This document shows, in pieces, positions 10,710 to 19,929 of a DNA stretch of 64,000 nucleotides; the first letter of the stretch is position 1, and each line of letters opens with the position of its first letter. The notes under the pieces were generated by a model that worked only from the letters and a program-made list of their open reading frames with translations, was not told the origin of the DNA and did not search any database. The stretch is from Flammulina velutipes (Eukaryota > Basidiomycota > Agaricomycetes > Agaricales > Physalacriaceae): the NCBI GenBank assembly GCA_011800155.1, contig CM022375.1:1860001-1924000 (forward strand), read 5' to 3'. The translations under genes and the position numbers were made by a program.

Positions 10710-11444
10710 CTAACTTTTTGCATCACGGAGACAGCCAAGTATTGCTGGGAGACTCGCCTGGTTACGCCTGGCCGACTGAAAAGGAAGATCTGGATTGGTG
10801 CAAGCACTCGCGGCGAGGTACAACTCGAGAGGAGGACCATCCGAGAGGGACAAGATCTGACGAGTTCTCAACTTCCTTCCCAAATTTGTCTCAGATGGAC
10901 TTCGAGCGAGAAACCCCAATCGCGCGACCACGAGGTTCAGAACTGGAATGATTAAGCCTGCCAAGCATAAGGAATGTATGAGTATTGTATTTCAATGGAT
11001 ATATTCCTCGACATACCATCAACTGGCCAATGCGATCATCACTTGAACGAAGGAAGTGCTCGCAGCACCGTGTTGACTAGAGGCGCAACCGAATAAACAA
11101 CCACAGACTTGACGACGATGACGAGGGACAGGAGGAAGGAACTGATAGAAGGAATCTTGGGAATGATATCCGAGCGCCGTTTTCTCACATATCTATGTAC
11201 GTACAATGTCCGTTGAGTGCCAGAGAACGAGAGAAAAGAAGAGAAGAGGAAGGACTGACATTACCCATATGATCCGTATAGCGATGAGCATCATTAATGC
11301 ACGGCGAGAGGCGAGAGGGACGAGGACAGCCCCATTCCAGTTCCAGAGGTCTCGGGTCGAAAACAGCAAGAAAAGGTTATGAAACCTGTCACTAGAGAAA
11401 TAACGACTACAAGCACGATCCATGGTTTGAAATTCCTCGACCAT
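10710..11444 (-). CDS. Possible intron-rich membrane-protein gene, unresolved
   Basis: Several minus-strand blocks look coding but I could not settle one model. 11205-11444 opens with ATG and contains a hydrophobic stretch (LMMLIAIRIIWVMSVLPLLFF) and a GTACGT donor. 11039-11155 follows an AG and encodes a hydrophobic tail. 10710-10955 follows a good acceptor (cttggcag) and starts with a hydrophobic segment (LIIPVLNLVVARLGFLA), then a Ser/Arg-rich tail. The layout recalls the many-exon DUF6533/DUF6534 membrane proteins of mushrooms (compare 19930-21574), but no diagnostic motif is present. It could be a decayed copy or chance. The rest of the gap, 11445-11872, shows nothing. Confidence 0.3.
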
Positions 11445-11872
11445 ATAGCACTTCTAGCTAGTCGACATAGACGAACGACAGAGTCTATGGTACCTCAATG
11501 TTTGGGTCGTCATTTGTCCGCGTAGCTGGTCCACTAAAGTGCTGCCTGTATGCGAATAGTGGTGTTGGAACAAGAGCAAGGCGGCCTTGAGGATTTATAG
11601 AAAGTGATCGTCATGAGTGTTATGGAGAAAGCTGTAAATTGCCATTTTTGGATCTTTGGTCGTATCTTCTATCCTCTCATTGTCATATTCTTCCCTGAAG
11701 TAATCGTCTACTTGTAACCCATATGATGATTTGCTGACTATATGTAATGAGAGACAAAAATAGTGCAAAAAGAGGAGCATTTTTATGGATTTCTCAAGTC
11801 GACCGGCCCGGCGAGCCGGTGTACCGTTCATTGTCCTTTGTTGATTTGTTCTCCCTTCCCAGAGCCACCATC

Positions 11873-13276
11873 ATGAAAACCCTCTGTTTTTCAGAGGGCA
11901 TCTCATACGCTTCCACGACGCACAACTTCCCTCCCCTAAATCCTGTCGTACTCCAATTACCCACAGAACTTATACAGGCCATCATGCTCTTTGCCTGTCG
12001 TGGCGTTTACACTCTATACCTAAGCTCCGGTTCCAAAGTCGCATTGCAGCATATTCTTCTTCAAGTGTGCCGTCACTGGAGACTCGCAGCGCTCTCCTAC
12101 CCACCTCTCTGGTCTGACATCCGTCTACGCTACTGTGCATCAAGACTCTCCGTCCGAGCAGCGTCAAGACGGGGATATCATCAGCGCCACCTCGTCAATG
12201 CTCTCATTTCCACTCGGGATGTCTCCCTCCGCTGTCATATAAAGATGGAATTATCTTACCATCATTACTATCCCACTGCGCACGCCGCAATGGAGGTCCT
12301 AAGCACTCTACTCGCGACGTCCGACCGTTGGGTCGAGCTGTATCTTGATATAAAAGATAATTACACTTTCACCATGCCGTACTTCTCAGAACTCAGAGGA
12401 CGATTCCCATCTCTCGCCAAATTGAGGCTCAAATACTCCCTCAGCCTCGCCGGCCTCGAGGACACCTTGTCTTTGGCTGACATATTCTCCGACACCCCCA
12501 AACTCGTCGATGTAAGCCTCGTCTGTGACAAGTCAATCAAATTCGTCTTGCCGTTAAACCAGCTTCGCTGCTTCAAATACGCTGAATCCTCTGCCGAATT
12601 AGACCTCCCCGATCTCGCCCAGGCCACCAACCTCGAGCGATTTGTATTCCGAAGCTCTGGTCCACAGCGCCAGTTTGACCCAGACATTCCCCCCATCCAT
12701 AACTCCTCCATCAAATCTCTCGAGATCACCGGGATCACCATCCTCGACACCCTCACCCTCCCAGCAACTTACCGCATCACATTCCCTCCTCAACACGGCA
12801 CTTATACAGAATCCTCGCAATTCGTTTCCTCATTCAACAACTTCGTCCACCGCTCATGCTGCAAAGTGACATCCCTCCATATTACCTCCACCATGTCACC
12901 CGATATCCTACGTTCCATAGTACCCTCGCTCTCCTTCCTGGATAGGATATTCATCATCTGCCCAGTATTTCAAGGCCTCGACCAATATCGGTTCCTCATG
13001 GATCCCGATATCCTTCCTACCTTGAAGAAGCTCTCTGTAGAGTTATGTTTTGGAGCGTGCAACGGGGCATGCCTGACATATAGCAGAAAGTGTTTCCAGT
13101 TCCTTTCGGACATTGCCCAGGCGCGCAATTTGGGATGTCTTTGGATCCATTTGAAATCACAGACTCGGAAGGGGAGAGTATGCGTGTGCGAGGATGAGGA
13201 AGACAACCCATTGTCAATACTACTTCTACTCAAGGATGATCCTCGTGTGGAACTCTACGCATCGTTTACAAAATGA
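11873..13276 (+). CDS. F-box-like / LRR-type protein 1
   Basis: Single exon, 467 residues from the ATG at 11873 (context CACCATCATG); an in-frame ATG at 11747 would add 42 residues but lies in an AT-rich, upstream-looking stretch. The N-terminal F-box-like pattern LPTELIQAIMLFACRG ... VCRHWRLAALSYPPLWSDI is the form seen in the large basidiomycete F-box families. The remainder is leucine-rich and irregular, as in substrate-recognition domains of SCF ubiquitin ligases. The partner or substrate is unknown. It is convergent with a second F-box gene at 13489-14931, and the pair sits between two glycosidase paralogues. Confidence 0.8.
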   Translation: MKTLCFSEGISYASTTHNFPPLNPVVLQLPTELIQAIMLFACRGVYTLYLSSGSKVALQHILLQVCRHWRLAALSYPPLWSDIRLRYCASRLSVRAASRRGYHQRHLVNALISTRDVSLRCHIKMELSYHHYYPTAHAAMEVLSTLLATSDRWVELYLDIKDNYTFTMPYFSELRGRFPSLAKLRLKYSLSLAGLEDTLSLADIFSDTPKLVDVSLVCDKSIKFVLPLNQLRCFKYAESSAELDLPDLAQATNLERFVFRSSGPQRQFDPDIPPIHNSSIKSLEITGITILDTLTLPATYRITFPPQHGTYTESSQFVSSFNNFVHRSCCKVTSLHITSTMSPDILRSIVPSLSFLDRIFIICPVFQGLDQYRFLMDPDILPTLKKLSVELCFGACNGACLTYSRKCFQFLSDIAQARNLGCLWIHLKSQTRKGRVCVCEDEEDNPLSILLLLKDDPRVELYASFTK

Positions 13277-13375
13277 CCACTAGCGTTCAGTAGTCTACCA
13301 TGTACTAAGCCCGACTCAATTTTTATGATCGATATGTTCCAAATAATATGCATACATATACAAATGTACTAGTCC

Positions 13376-13433
13376 GCGCGTTCTCAATGTGGGCACTGTA
13401 GTACGCCATGAAGGGAGGCACGCGCCGTGAACG
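13376..13433 (-). pseudogene. Relic of a third six-hairpin glycosidase copy
   Basis: About 58 bases whose minus-strand translation (PPFMAYYSAHIENA) matches the PPFIAYYGAHTENA segment of the gene at 15113-16228 better than the copy at 9483-10592. No flanking open frame continues it. Just upstream, at 13271-13310, the sequence also resembles the 3' flank of the second glycosidase (near 15040-15075: gaccactag, gttcagta, agtctac). Confidence 0.6.
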
Positions 13434-13488
13434 TGCAATAATTTGAACAAAGACGAATACTATGACTTACATGAGGCTCCATACACGC

Positions 13489-14931
13489 TTAACCTATTAG
13501 AACAGAGGCAACATCAACCACCCCTTCATAATCTCCTTCACACCGGCAATCCAGCCATTCAAATCGCCCCGCTAGACTCACAAGGTCTGCCCGTCTCTCA
13601 AAGCTTCTTGTTGAGGTGAAGATCAGCGTTTCCAGCGTTGCGCAAGAGGAAGAGCGCCTCTTTTGCGGACCCCGAGACGCCAGAAATGTAGCGAGATCGT
13701 CAAGAAGCCCATCAACCTGGTGTGCGTTCATGATGAACATTTTGAGGGAGGGTAGTATGACTTGTGAGCCATCGTTACATAACCCTCTCAATATTTTCGA
13801 GCTAATCGCCGTTTGCTCGAGCTGAAGTATCGTGATGACGGGGATGGAGTGAAGGACAGTAAGGATATCTTGATCGAGGCTCTCACGACGACCGCTATCG
13901 ACAAGTTCAAATATACAAAGGGCGATGCCGAGCAGGAGAGGGTGGTACCGAAGATTTGGAAATTTTAAGGACGGAATATCCGTGAAGGTCATAGAGATCA
14001 TCCTCAGCTCTGGGGCATTGATAGATTCGAGGAATCTCCCGACGAAGAAGGCATCATTTGGGTGTATAGTCCAGATATAGAGATGTTGAAGGGATGGGAA
14101 AACCATGGGGTTAGATGCTGAGCAGGTCGCAAGTATTGATGGAGCTAGACGACCTTCGACAGTGTCGGCCCGCAATTCGAGGAAACGGAGTTGTGAAAAT
14201 TGCCCCAGGTTGGTCATACATCCGTTTTGAGAAAGATAAACCAAGATTTGCGCCCACGGGAGCTCGAGGTCAATCGAGCAGAAACCGGCTTGATAGTGAT
14301 GATGACGAGCATCGCGCAAGCGGGGAGAAGAGTGGAAGGTGTCGATGAGGACATGAGTGTCCTCTAAGCTCACTGTGGTGATGATTAAATGTGTAAGCGC
14401 GGGGAAAGAGGTATTCGATAAAGCTGAATAGGCGTCCAGCGGCAAGTTGATGTCTAATTTCCGCCATCTGTCAACTGTGGTCTTGAGCAGCTGAAGGAGA
14501 GATGGATAATCCTCCTTCGAGGCTGGCGGGGACAACCACAAACAGATGAGGAGATCATGTGTTCCGGCGCGCCGAAGCTGAAGTTGAAGCCTATCCATGA
14601 TAGCTTGCTCTAGCGCGCCTTCACTGATAGGCTTCGATAAGTTGAGTTTGATCACCGCCCATATCCTGGAATGAGAAAGTGATACGGCGCGCCAGCGGGC
14701 ACAGACGCTGGACAGGACCCACGCTGGCCATGACGGTACCAGAGAGTCAAGTCCTTCGGTGTCCGTATGGAGGTGAGATGGTATCAACCACTCGAAGATC
14801 TCTTTGAGAGCGTCGTCGGGAAGGATGTGCAAATAATTCTCTCTGATACGATCTGTCAGCTGAATTCTTAGTCGAAACTGAGATATATACCTCGTCACTG
14901 CGGATGAATCAATGTCGAGGACAGTAGTCAT
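13489..14931 (-). CDS. F-box-like / LRR-type protein 2
   Basis: Single exon, 480 residues from the ATG at 14931 (MTTVLDIDSS). After a short helical lead it has the F-box-like pattern LPDDALKEIFEWLIP ... VCARWRAVSLSHSRIWAVI, then a leucine-rich region with weak repeats (SFPALTHLIITTVSLEDTHV, FPSLQHLYIWTI). It likely recruits substrates to an SCF E3 ligase, by family analogy only. It is convergent with the F-box gene ending at 13276, only 212 bases away, but the two differ clearly in sequence, so they are not a fresh duplication. Confidence 0.8.
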   Translation of the reverse strand: MTTVLDIDSSAVTRYISQFRLRIQLTDRIRENYLHILPDDALKEIFEWLIPSHLHTDTEGLDSLVPSWPAWVLSSVCARWRAVSLSHSRIWAVIKLNLSKPISEGALEQAIMDRLQLQLRRAGTHDLLICLWLSPPASKEDYPSLLQLLKTTVDRWRKLDINLPLDAYSALSNTSFPALTHLIITTVSLEDTHVLIDTFHSSPRLRDARHHHYQAGFCSIDLELPWAQILVYLSQNGCMTNLGQFSQLRFLELRADTVEGRLAPSILATCSASNPMVFPSLQHLYIWTIHPNDAFFVGRFLESINAPELRMISMTFTDIPSLKFPNLRYHPLLLGIALCIFELVDSGRRESLDQDILTVLHSIPVITILQLEQTAISSKILRGLCNDGSQVILPSLKMFIMNAHQVDGLLDDLATFLASRGPQKRRSSSCATLETLIFTSTRSFERRADLVSLAGRFEWLDCRCEGDYEGVVDVASVLIG

Positions 14932-15112
14932 TGAGAGATGCACTGATTATGGAAACAGTAAATAGGTCGAGAACTCAATTGAAGCCGAACCTAGTTTGAG
15001 GGCCCCTGTGGGATTTCATACTTCCTCTACAAGTAACAAAAATGACCACTAGTGTTCAGTAATCAGTAGTCTACCTACACAATGTACGCATTTATACACA
15101 CGATAAATAAAG

Positions 15113-16228
15113 TCAAGTAGGTTTCGAACATACATCAGCTTGAATACAATCCCTCCAAGCCGCATACATCATAACCACAAACGCCTGTCCCTCCGGACTC
15201 CCAGTGACTACCGGTTTCCTATCCTTCCAACCCATCGGATTCACGGCAGGCGCTGCAACACCATCCTTCACATGCCTCCCCACCTCCTTCATCATCCCCT
15301 CCGCCCACTCCACATACTCCTCCCCAAACGCCTTCGATCTCAAAACAGCCATCCTAAACGCCGTCGCTGCCAGCAACGCCGACCCCGATACCTCCCCAAA
15401 CCACTCCTCCGCGTCCTTGGAGTACATGTAATTCGGCACCAACCCATCTACCTTCGGAACTGCGATGGCAGCGTCGATGATCTCCTTCACGAATCCTGTC
15501 AGCCCTTCGATAGCCGTCTCGTCGCGAGGGAGACTCTCCGGTGCATGCAACATCGTCGCTAGGACACGGGCCATCCCCGCTGCAGCCCACGCATTGCCTG
15601 TCGCCCACAACCCAAGATCCTCACTTCCTCCTCCAACAATATGCTTCCACCCATTCTCCGTGTGCAGCGCTTTATGATATCCCGCGGATTGGTCGTAGGC
15701 TTCCTGGATGAGCGTCGCGTTCTCAGTGTGGGCCCCGTAGTACGCGATGAAGGGAGGCGCCATGAACATGAAGTCTGCCCAGAGCTCAACCCCATCCCCT
15801 CGATGGCTGATAGTTCCATCCTCTGAACGCGGAGCCTTGTTGAGTAGGAACTCGAGTTGTTCCTCAGCAGCAGTAGCGTACTCGGACTTGGACTTGGACT
15901 GTCCGATGAGGTACGCCACAGGGCCAAGAGAAGCGGGGTCGCTGATTGCGTCGCCGCCCACGCTAAGGATGTCGGGAGCTTTCCCGAGCTTTATCCAATC
16001 CAAACCTGCCTGTAAAGCAGGACTTTCATCGGAATCCACAGTATGCGCTGTAAAAGCTGACGAGGAAAACTCGCTCATCTTGGGAGATAAAAGCTCCATG
16101 AGCGCAACAGTCATGGTCCCATATTCCCAAGACTTGGTAGGCAGGTCGATGGCCTTCTGTAGAAAACCTTGCATATCAAAACCTGTGTCAAATGGAGTGA
16201 CTGAGGGAACGTTAGTTAGGTCGATCAT
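15113..16228 (-). CDS. Six-hairpin glycosidase-like protein, copy 2
   Basis: Single exon, 371 residues. Clear paralogue of 9483-10592, sharing MIDL at the start, DPASLGPVAYLIGQ, GTISHR, ELWADFMFMAPPFIAYYGA, GNAWAAAGMARVLATMLHAPE and TGSPEGQAFVVMMYAAWRDC. The ATG at 16228 is chosen by alignment with copy 1; the frame is open further upstream but without similarity. The same GH88/GH105-like fold is inferred. No signal peptide. Conservation of the putative cleft residues (HR, ELWADF, PPF, GNAW) in both copies suggests both remain functional. Confidence 0.8.
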   Translation of the reverse strand: MIDLTNVPSVTPFDTGFDMQGFLQKAIDLPTKSWEYGTMTVALMELLSPKMSEFSSSAFTAHTVDSDESPALQAGLDWIKLGKAPDILSVGGDAISDPASLGPVAYLIGQSKSKSEYATAAEEQLEFLLNKAPRSEDGTISHRGDGVELWADFMFMAPPFIAYYGAHTENATLIQEAYDQSAGYHKALHTENGWKHIVGGGSEDLGLWATGNAWAAAGMARVLATMLHAPESLPRDETAIEGLTGFVKEIIDAAIAVPKVDGLVPNYMYSKDAEEWFGEVSGSALLAATAFRMAVLRSKAFGEEYVEWAEGMMKEVGRHVKDGVAAPAVNPMGWKDRKPVVTGSPEGQAFVVMMYAAWRDCIQADVCSKPT

Positions 16229-16636
16229 AATGGAGGTGTAAGGGAATCTACAAACCAGAAAGCCATTACTTTTAAAACGTTCTGACTGATTCTGTCGTCT
16301 AGTTTCCAAAGGTCGTGAGCGTTGAATCGAGAAAAGCGCGGACATGAAGACTCTATTGCTCGCACAACTCACTTGGTGATATTGAAGTCATACTCAGCAA
16401 CCGTTGCTTGAGTTGATTCAATATATAGTGGGGGACAATACCACGTAGTATGTTGGAACTGCGGTGATAAGAGATGGTGGACAAGAGGCCACGTTAGATA
16501 AGTGGTATACATCATCTTGTGTACTAGTCCGATCATGCATAAGATACGATTTCGCCTGTATAACGTTGAGATTAGATAAAATTCAAGTAGAGCTTGATAG
16601 AACGCACCGAAGCACACATCCTAAAGTCTCCTCCAT
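16229..16636. other. Intergenic, upstream of glycosidase copy 2
   Basis: Promoter region of the glycosidase and 3' flank of SDS22 (both minus strand). No gene or repeat recognised. Confidence 0.4.
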
Positions 16637-17665
16637 CTACCTCCTGACAAACGTCGCGTCAATCTGATCTAGCCATGGAAGGCTCAACATTATCTTCCTC
16701 CTATACGCCGTGGCCTCGGTCGCCTGACATGGGTTGCCCTCCAGATAAACCGTCTTGAGGTTCTTCAAACCCTCTATCGCCCTCAACGTCTCCGGAAGGC
16801 TCTCCAGCTTGTTATTATTGATCCAGAACTCCTCCAAATTCTCCAGGTGCCCAACGTCCTCAGCCTTGACGTTCTCCACAAAGTTATTCCCGACGTCCAA
16901 CGTCGTCAGGCCTTTGCACTCTTGCAACCCCTCCAAGGTCAGAACTCCATTATGCGACAGGTAGAGCTCCTCGAGGCTCGGTGGGATACCCTCAATCTTC
17001 GTGATCCGATTGCTCTGAATGGAAAGTATGCGCAGTTTCGGGAGGTCGATCTGTGAAAGCGGTACGAGCGAGGAGATCTTGTTCTTCCCGAGCCATAATT
17101 CCTCCAACGACGGCAACGAGGGCAACGCTGAGAGATCGCGTATCCGATTCCCGCCTAACTCCAAACTGCGAAGGAGACTGCACGCGCCGATCTCTGGGCT
17201 GATCTTTGTAATCTTGTTCTGCACGAAATAGATGACTTCTAGGGAAGCGAGCTGGTTGATGCTCGGCGGGATGTGTTTGACGAGGTTAAACGAGAGGTCC
17301 AGCGTTTTGAGGCCCTTCATCTGGGGGGTGGCGAGCAGCGCGTCGATGGTGTCGTTTTTGAGTTTGTTGTCGTACGTGTCCAGCTCCTCAAAAAGGCCAT
17401 CTGAGGGAAAGAGTTCTGGTGGGATGGACGTGAGTTGGTTCTGTCGGACGCATAGGCGGCGAAGGGATGTGAAGCGGGAGAGAGAGGGTGGAATGGCAGA
17501 CAGACGGCAGTGCACGAGATCAATCTCTTCTGTGTCGTCCGGCAGAGGCTCGAGAGGATCTTCCTCTTCAATAAACGCGCCATCGCCGGGCTCTTCAGGC
17601 TCTGGAGACGACGGCGGCGACGGCGAAGCAACAGGGAGCTCGACGCGCGCGGTGAGCTTGGACAT
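16637..17665 (-). CDS. sds22: Protein phosphatase 1 regulatory subunit SDS22
   Basis: Single exon, 342 residues. An acidic, Pro-rich N-terminus is followed by about eleven SDS22-type leucine-rich repeats (LKTLDLSFNLVKHIPPSI, LEELWLGKNKISSL, LRILSIQSNRITKIEGI, LEELYLSHNGVLTLEGL, LEEFWINNNKLESLPETL) and a C-terminal LRR cap (VYLEGNPCQATEATAYRRKI, LPWLDQIDATFVRR). SDS22 binds the PP1 catalytic subunit in nucleus and cytoplasm, controlling PP1 maturation and mitotic exit. Length and cap match fungal orthologues. It lies head-to-tail with the mannosyltransferase gene upstream, 129 bases apart. Confidence 0.95.
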   Translation of the reverse strand: MSKLTARVELPVASPSPPSSPEPEEPGDGAFIEEEDPLEPLPDDTEEIDLVHCRLSAIPPSLSRFTSLRRLCVRQNQLTSIPPELFPSDGLFEELDTYDNKLKNDTIDALLATPQMKGLKTLDLSFNLVKHIPPSINQLASLEVIYFVQNKITKISPEIGACSLLRSLELGGNRIRDLSALPSLPSLEELWLGKNKISSLVPLSQIDLPKLRILSIQSNRITKIEGIPPSLEELYLSHNGVLTLEGLQECKGLTTLDVGNNFVENVKAEDVGHLENLEEFWINNNKLESLPETLRAIEGLKNLKTVYLEGNPCQATEATAYRRKIMLSLPWLDQIDATFVRR

Positions 17666-17794
17666 GGGAGTTTACAGCAAGATGCGAACAAGTGCGTCAT
17701 CAGTTTATGATTCGAGCCACCACAAGCGTCCATCTGTCCATTAACAAGTAATATATGTACCAAACTCAAGTTACACCCGAAAGTATCAAACACT

Positions 17795-19727
17795 CTATAA
17801 TCGTTGCAACTCGTCGTGAATCGAGAAGCCCAGTCGTCGCTGGGTTTTTGGCGCTTTGCGTCCGCCAGTCGTCCTACCCCCACTAATCAGCACAACGTTC
17901 ATCTATACACGAACAAGAAACTGACCTCTGTTCCTGACAAACAAAACTCTCCGGCGCACCCTCCCAATCCTCCAATACATACTTACCAGCCTTCGACTCA
18001 TCATTCGAATCCCCGTCCCCAAACAAGTCCCGCGCCAGCTGTGTATGGCTGACCCCCGCGTACGTCGTCGGACACCGTGGGTTAACTAGTATCCTCGCCG
18101 GGCGGAACAGCGAATTCGGTATTGACAGCCTCGCGCTATCTTCAGGTTCCGGTAACGGCGCGATCTCTCCCGCCTCTTCGTCCGAAATAGCATCATAATC
18201 AGAGCCGACATTCGCGTCTGGATCCTGAGCTTGCGCCTGTCTGCGTCCGACATCCTCATCCACCGCCTGCCTCGCCTCATGCATCAAAGGATCTCTCGCA
18301 GCAACCTCCACCACCTCCCTCTTCTTGTTATCGTTCCCGTGTTCCAAATCCATCTCCTCCATAGCCTCCCTCGCACTTCTGACCCACAAATCACGACAGA
18401 ACCAAGCTTGGCTGCTGTCAAGACACGCCGCATCCACGTCTCTGACACGCGAACTCTCCGCTCGACTGATGTTCTGGAAGTCCGTCCCAGCGCGGTATTG
18501 GATGCCTTTGTAGTACGACTGAGCGGGATCCACAACGTGCGTTCCAGCTTCGCAGCAAAATACCTGGAAGGGCAGATGTTGGGCATATCGCGCGGCGCCA
18601 TTCGTGTCTCGAGGAGGTACAGCGTCGGATTTCGAAGAAGATTTGGATTGTCGGAACTGGTCGCCTTCAATGTCGCGCGTCCTCCACCTTGACAAAATTC
18701 ACTGTTAGAGAGGTAGCAAGAAAGCCTTTGTACGACGTACCTGTCGGAGAAGATGAAAAAGCCGTTGTGCTCCGCCCAGTCCATCCCACACACCATCGCA
18801 GCTTCATTCGCAAAGCTCACGCGGATGGTCTCGAGGATATCGCTCGGGCACGTAAATCCCTTGAGCCAAATAACTCGGTGGAACTTTATCTGCCTCTTCT
18901 GCTGCAGTTCCCGCAGAGGATCCAGTGCCAGGTTCTTCATATGAGCCTCTTCCAGCGGGTAATATGCGGCAGCAGGATCGACCGTCATCCCTGGGACCCT
19001 CCTAATCCTAAATGGCACGCCCAACAGTATGAGCACGGCCTCACACAGGTCGGTGAGAGTTTCCGTCGAGTCGTTGGAGTCGTAGTCGAGCATCGAAACG
19101 AAAATATTGGAGGGTCCAAGGCGTTTAGCGAGCTGCACAATGACAGCGAGTTGGTCAACGAGGAAGTGGTCGGCAGAGTGGATGACTATAGCAATATAGT
19201 ATAGACGATTTTCCCGGGCGAGGTCGTCGTACGTCTCCTCATGTTTGTTCTGTCCGAAAGGGCGTGTGAGCGTCGGGCATAATGCGGCGACCCAGCCATT
19301 CAGCGAGAGCAGTTGGTCGATGGAGGTAAGTAAATGCTGCGCGTCCACATTCGCCGTTTCCTTGCTCTCTATGCTACACCAGAGATAAGAACCACCGCAT
19401 ACAGAAGAAGAAGAAGAACACGCACAATGGAAGCTGAAACCTCTCCCAGTAGTCATTAACGCCATTCCGCACCACATCACTCATGAGATCCTCCCGCTCG
19501 TCTCTGCCTATCCTCGACTGCAGAAATCTATGTTTCTGCACATTCAAAGTCTTGTCATATCGAGTCGCCCTTTCCAGGAAATTTTGGTCTTCGATTTCTA
19601 GTTCCGTGGAGTGTCGCGTCCACGTCGATGAGGAGGATGAAGGAAAGACTACAAAGCGAAGGAAAAGGGCGCCGCCCACGAGAAGAAGAATTCGAGTAAG
19701 ACTGCGCCGTCGGAGTGCCACGGCCAT
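17795..19727 (-). CDS. CAP59/CMT1-family alpha-1,3-mannosyltransferase
   Basis: Four exons: 19426-19727, 18741-19373, 17926-18687, 17795-17882; 594 residues. A type II Golgi protein: short basic N-terminus, one membrane anchor (about residues 12-28, ILLLVGGALFLRFVVF), then the lumenal domain. The CAP59 glycosyltransferase domain shows ARENRLYYIAIVIHSA, MLDYDSNDST, VIWLKGF, then LPFQVFCCEAGTHVVDP, KGIQYRAG and DAACLDSSQAWFCRDLW. In Cryptococcus the family (CAP59, CMT1) builds capsule mannan; in mushrooms it is presumed to act on cell-wall or secreted mannans. The last exon (SGGRTTGGRKAPKTQRRL) is reached through a GTCAGT donor; reading through instead would stop at 17883. Confidence 0.87.
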
Positions 19728-19929
19728 AACCCAGCGAGTCGCGAAAATGTGCAAATGGCAGTGGTGGTAAGACACAACCGAGATACTCACGCCCCTTTCT
19801 CCTTCCGCCGTGTCGCAGACTCCGAATTCATTAAAACGGTCCGAATAGGTTGATTCGTGGGTAAGTGTTCAGAAAGGATATAGTAAGGTATACAAAATCG
19901 CGTAAATACATTTGAGTATGTCCATCTAC

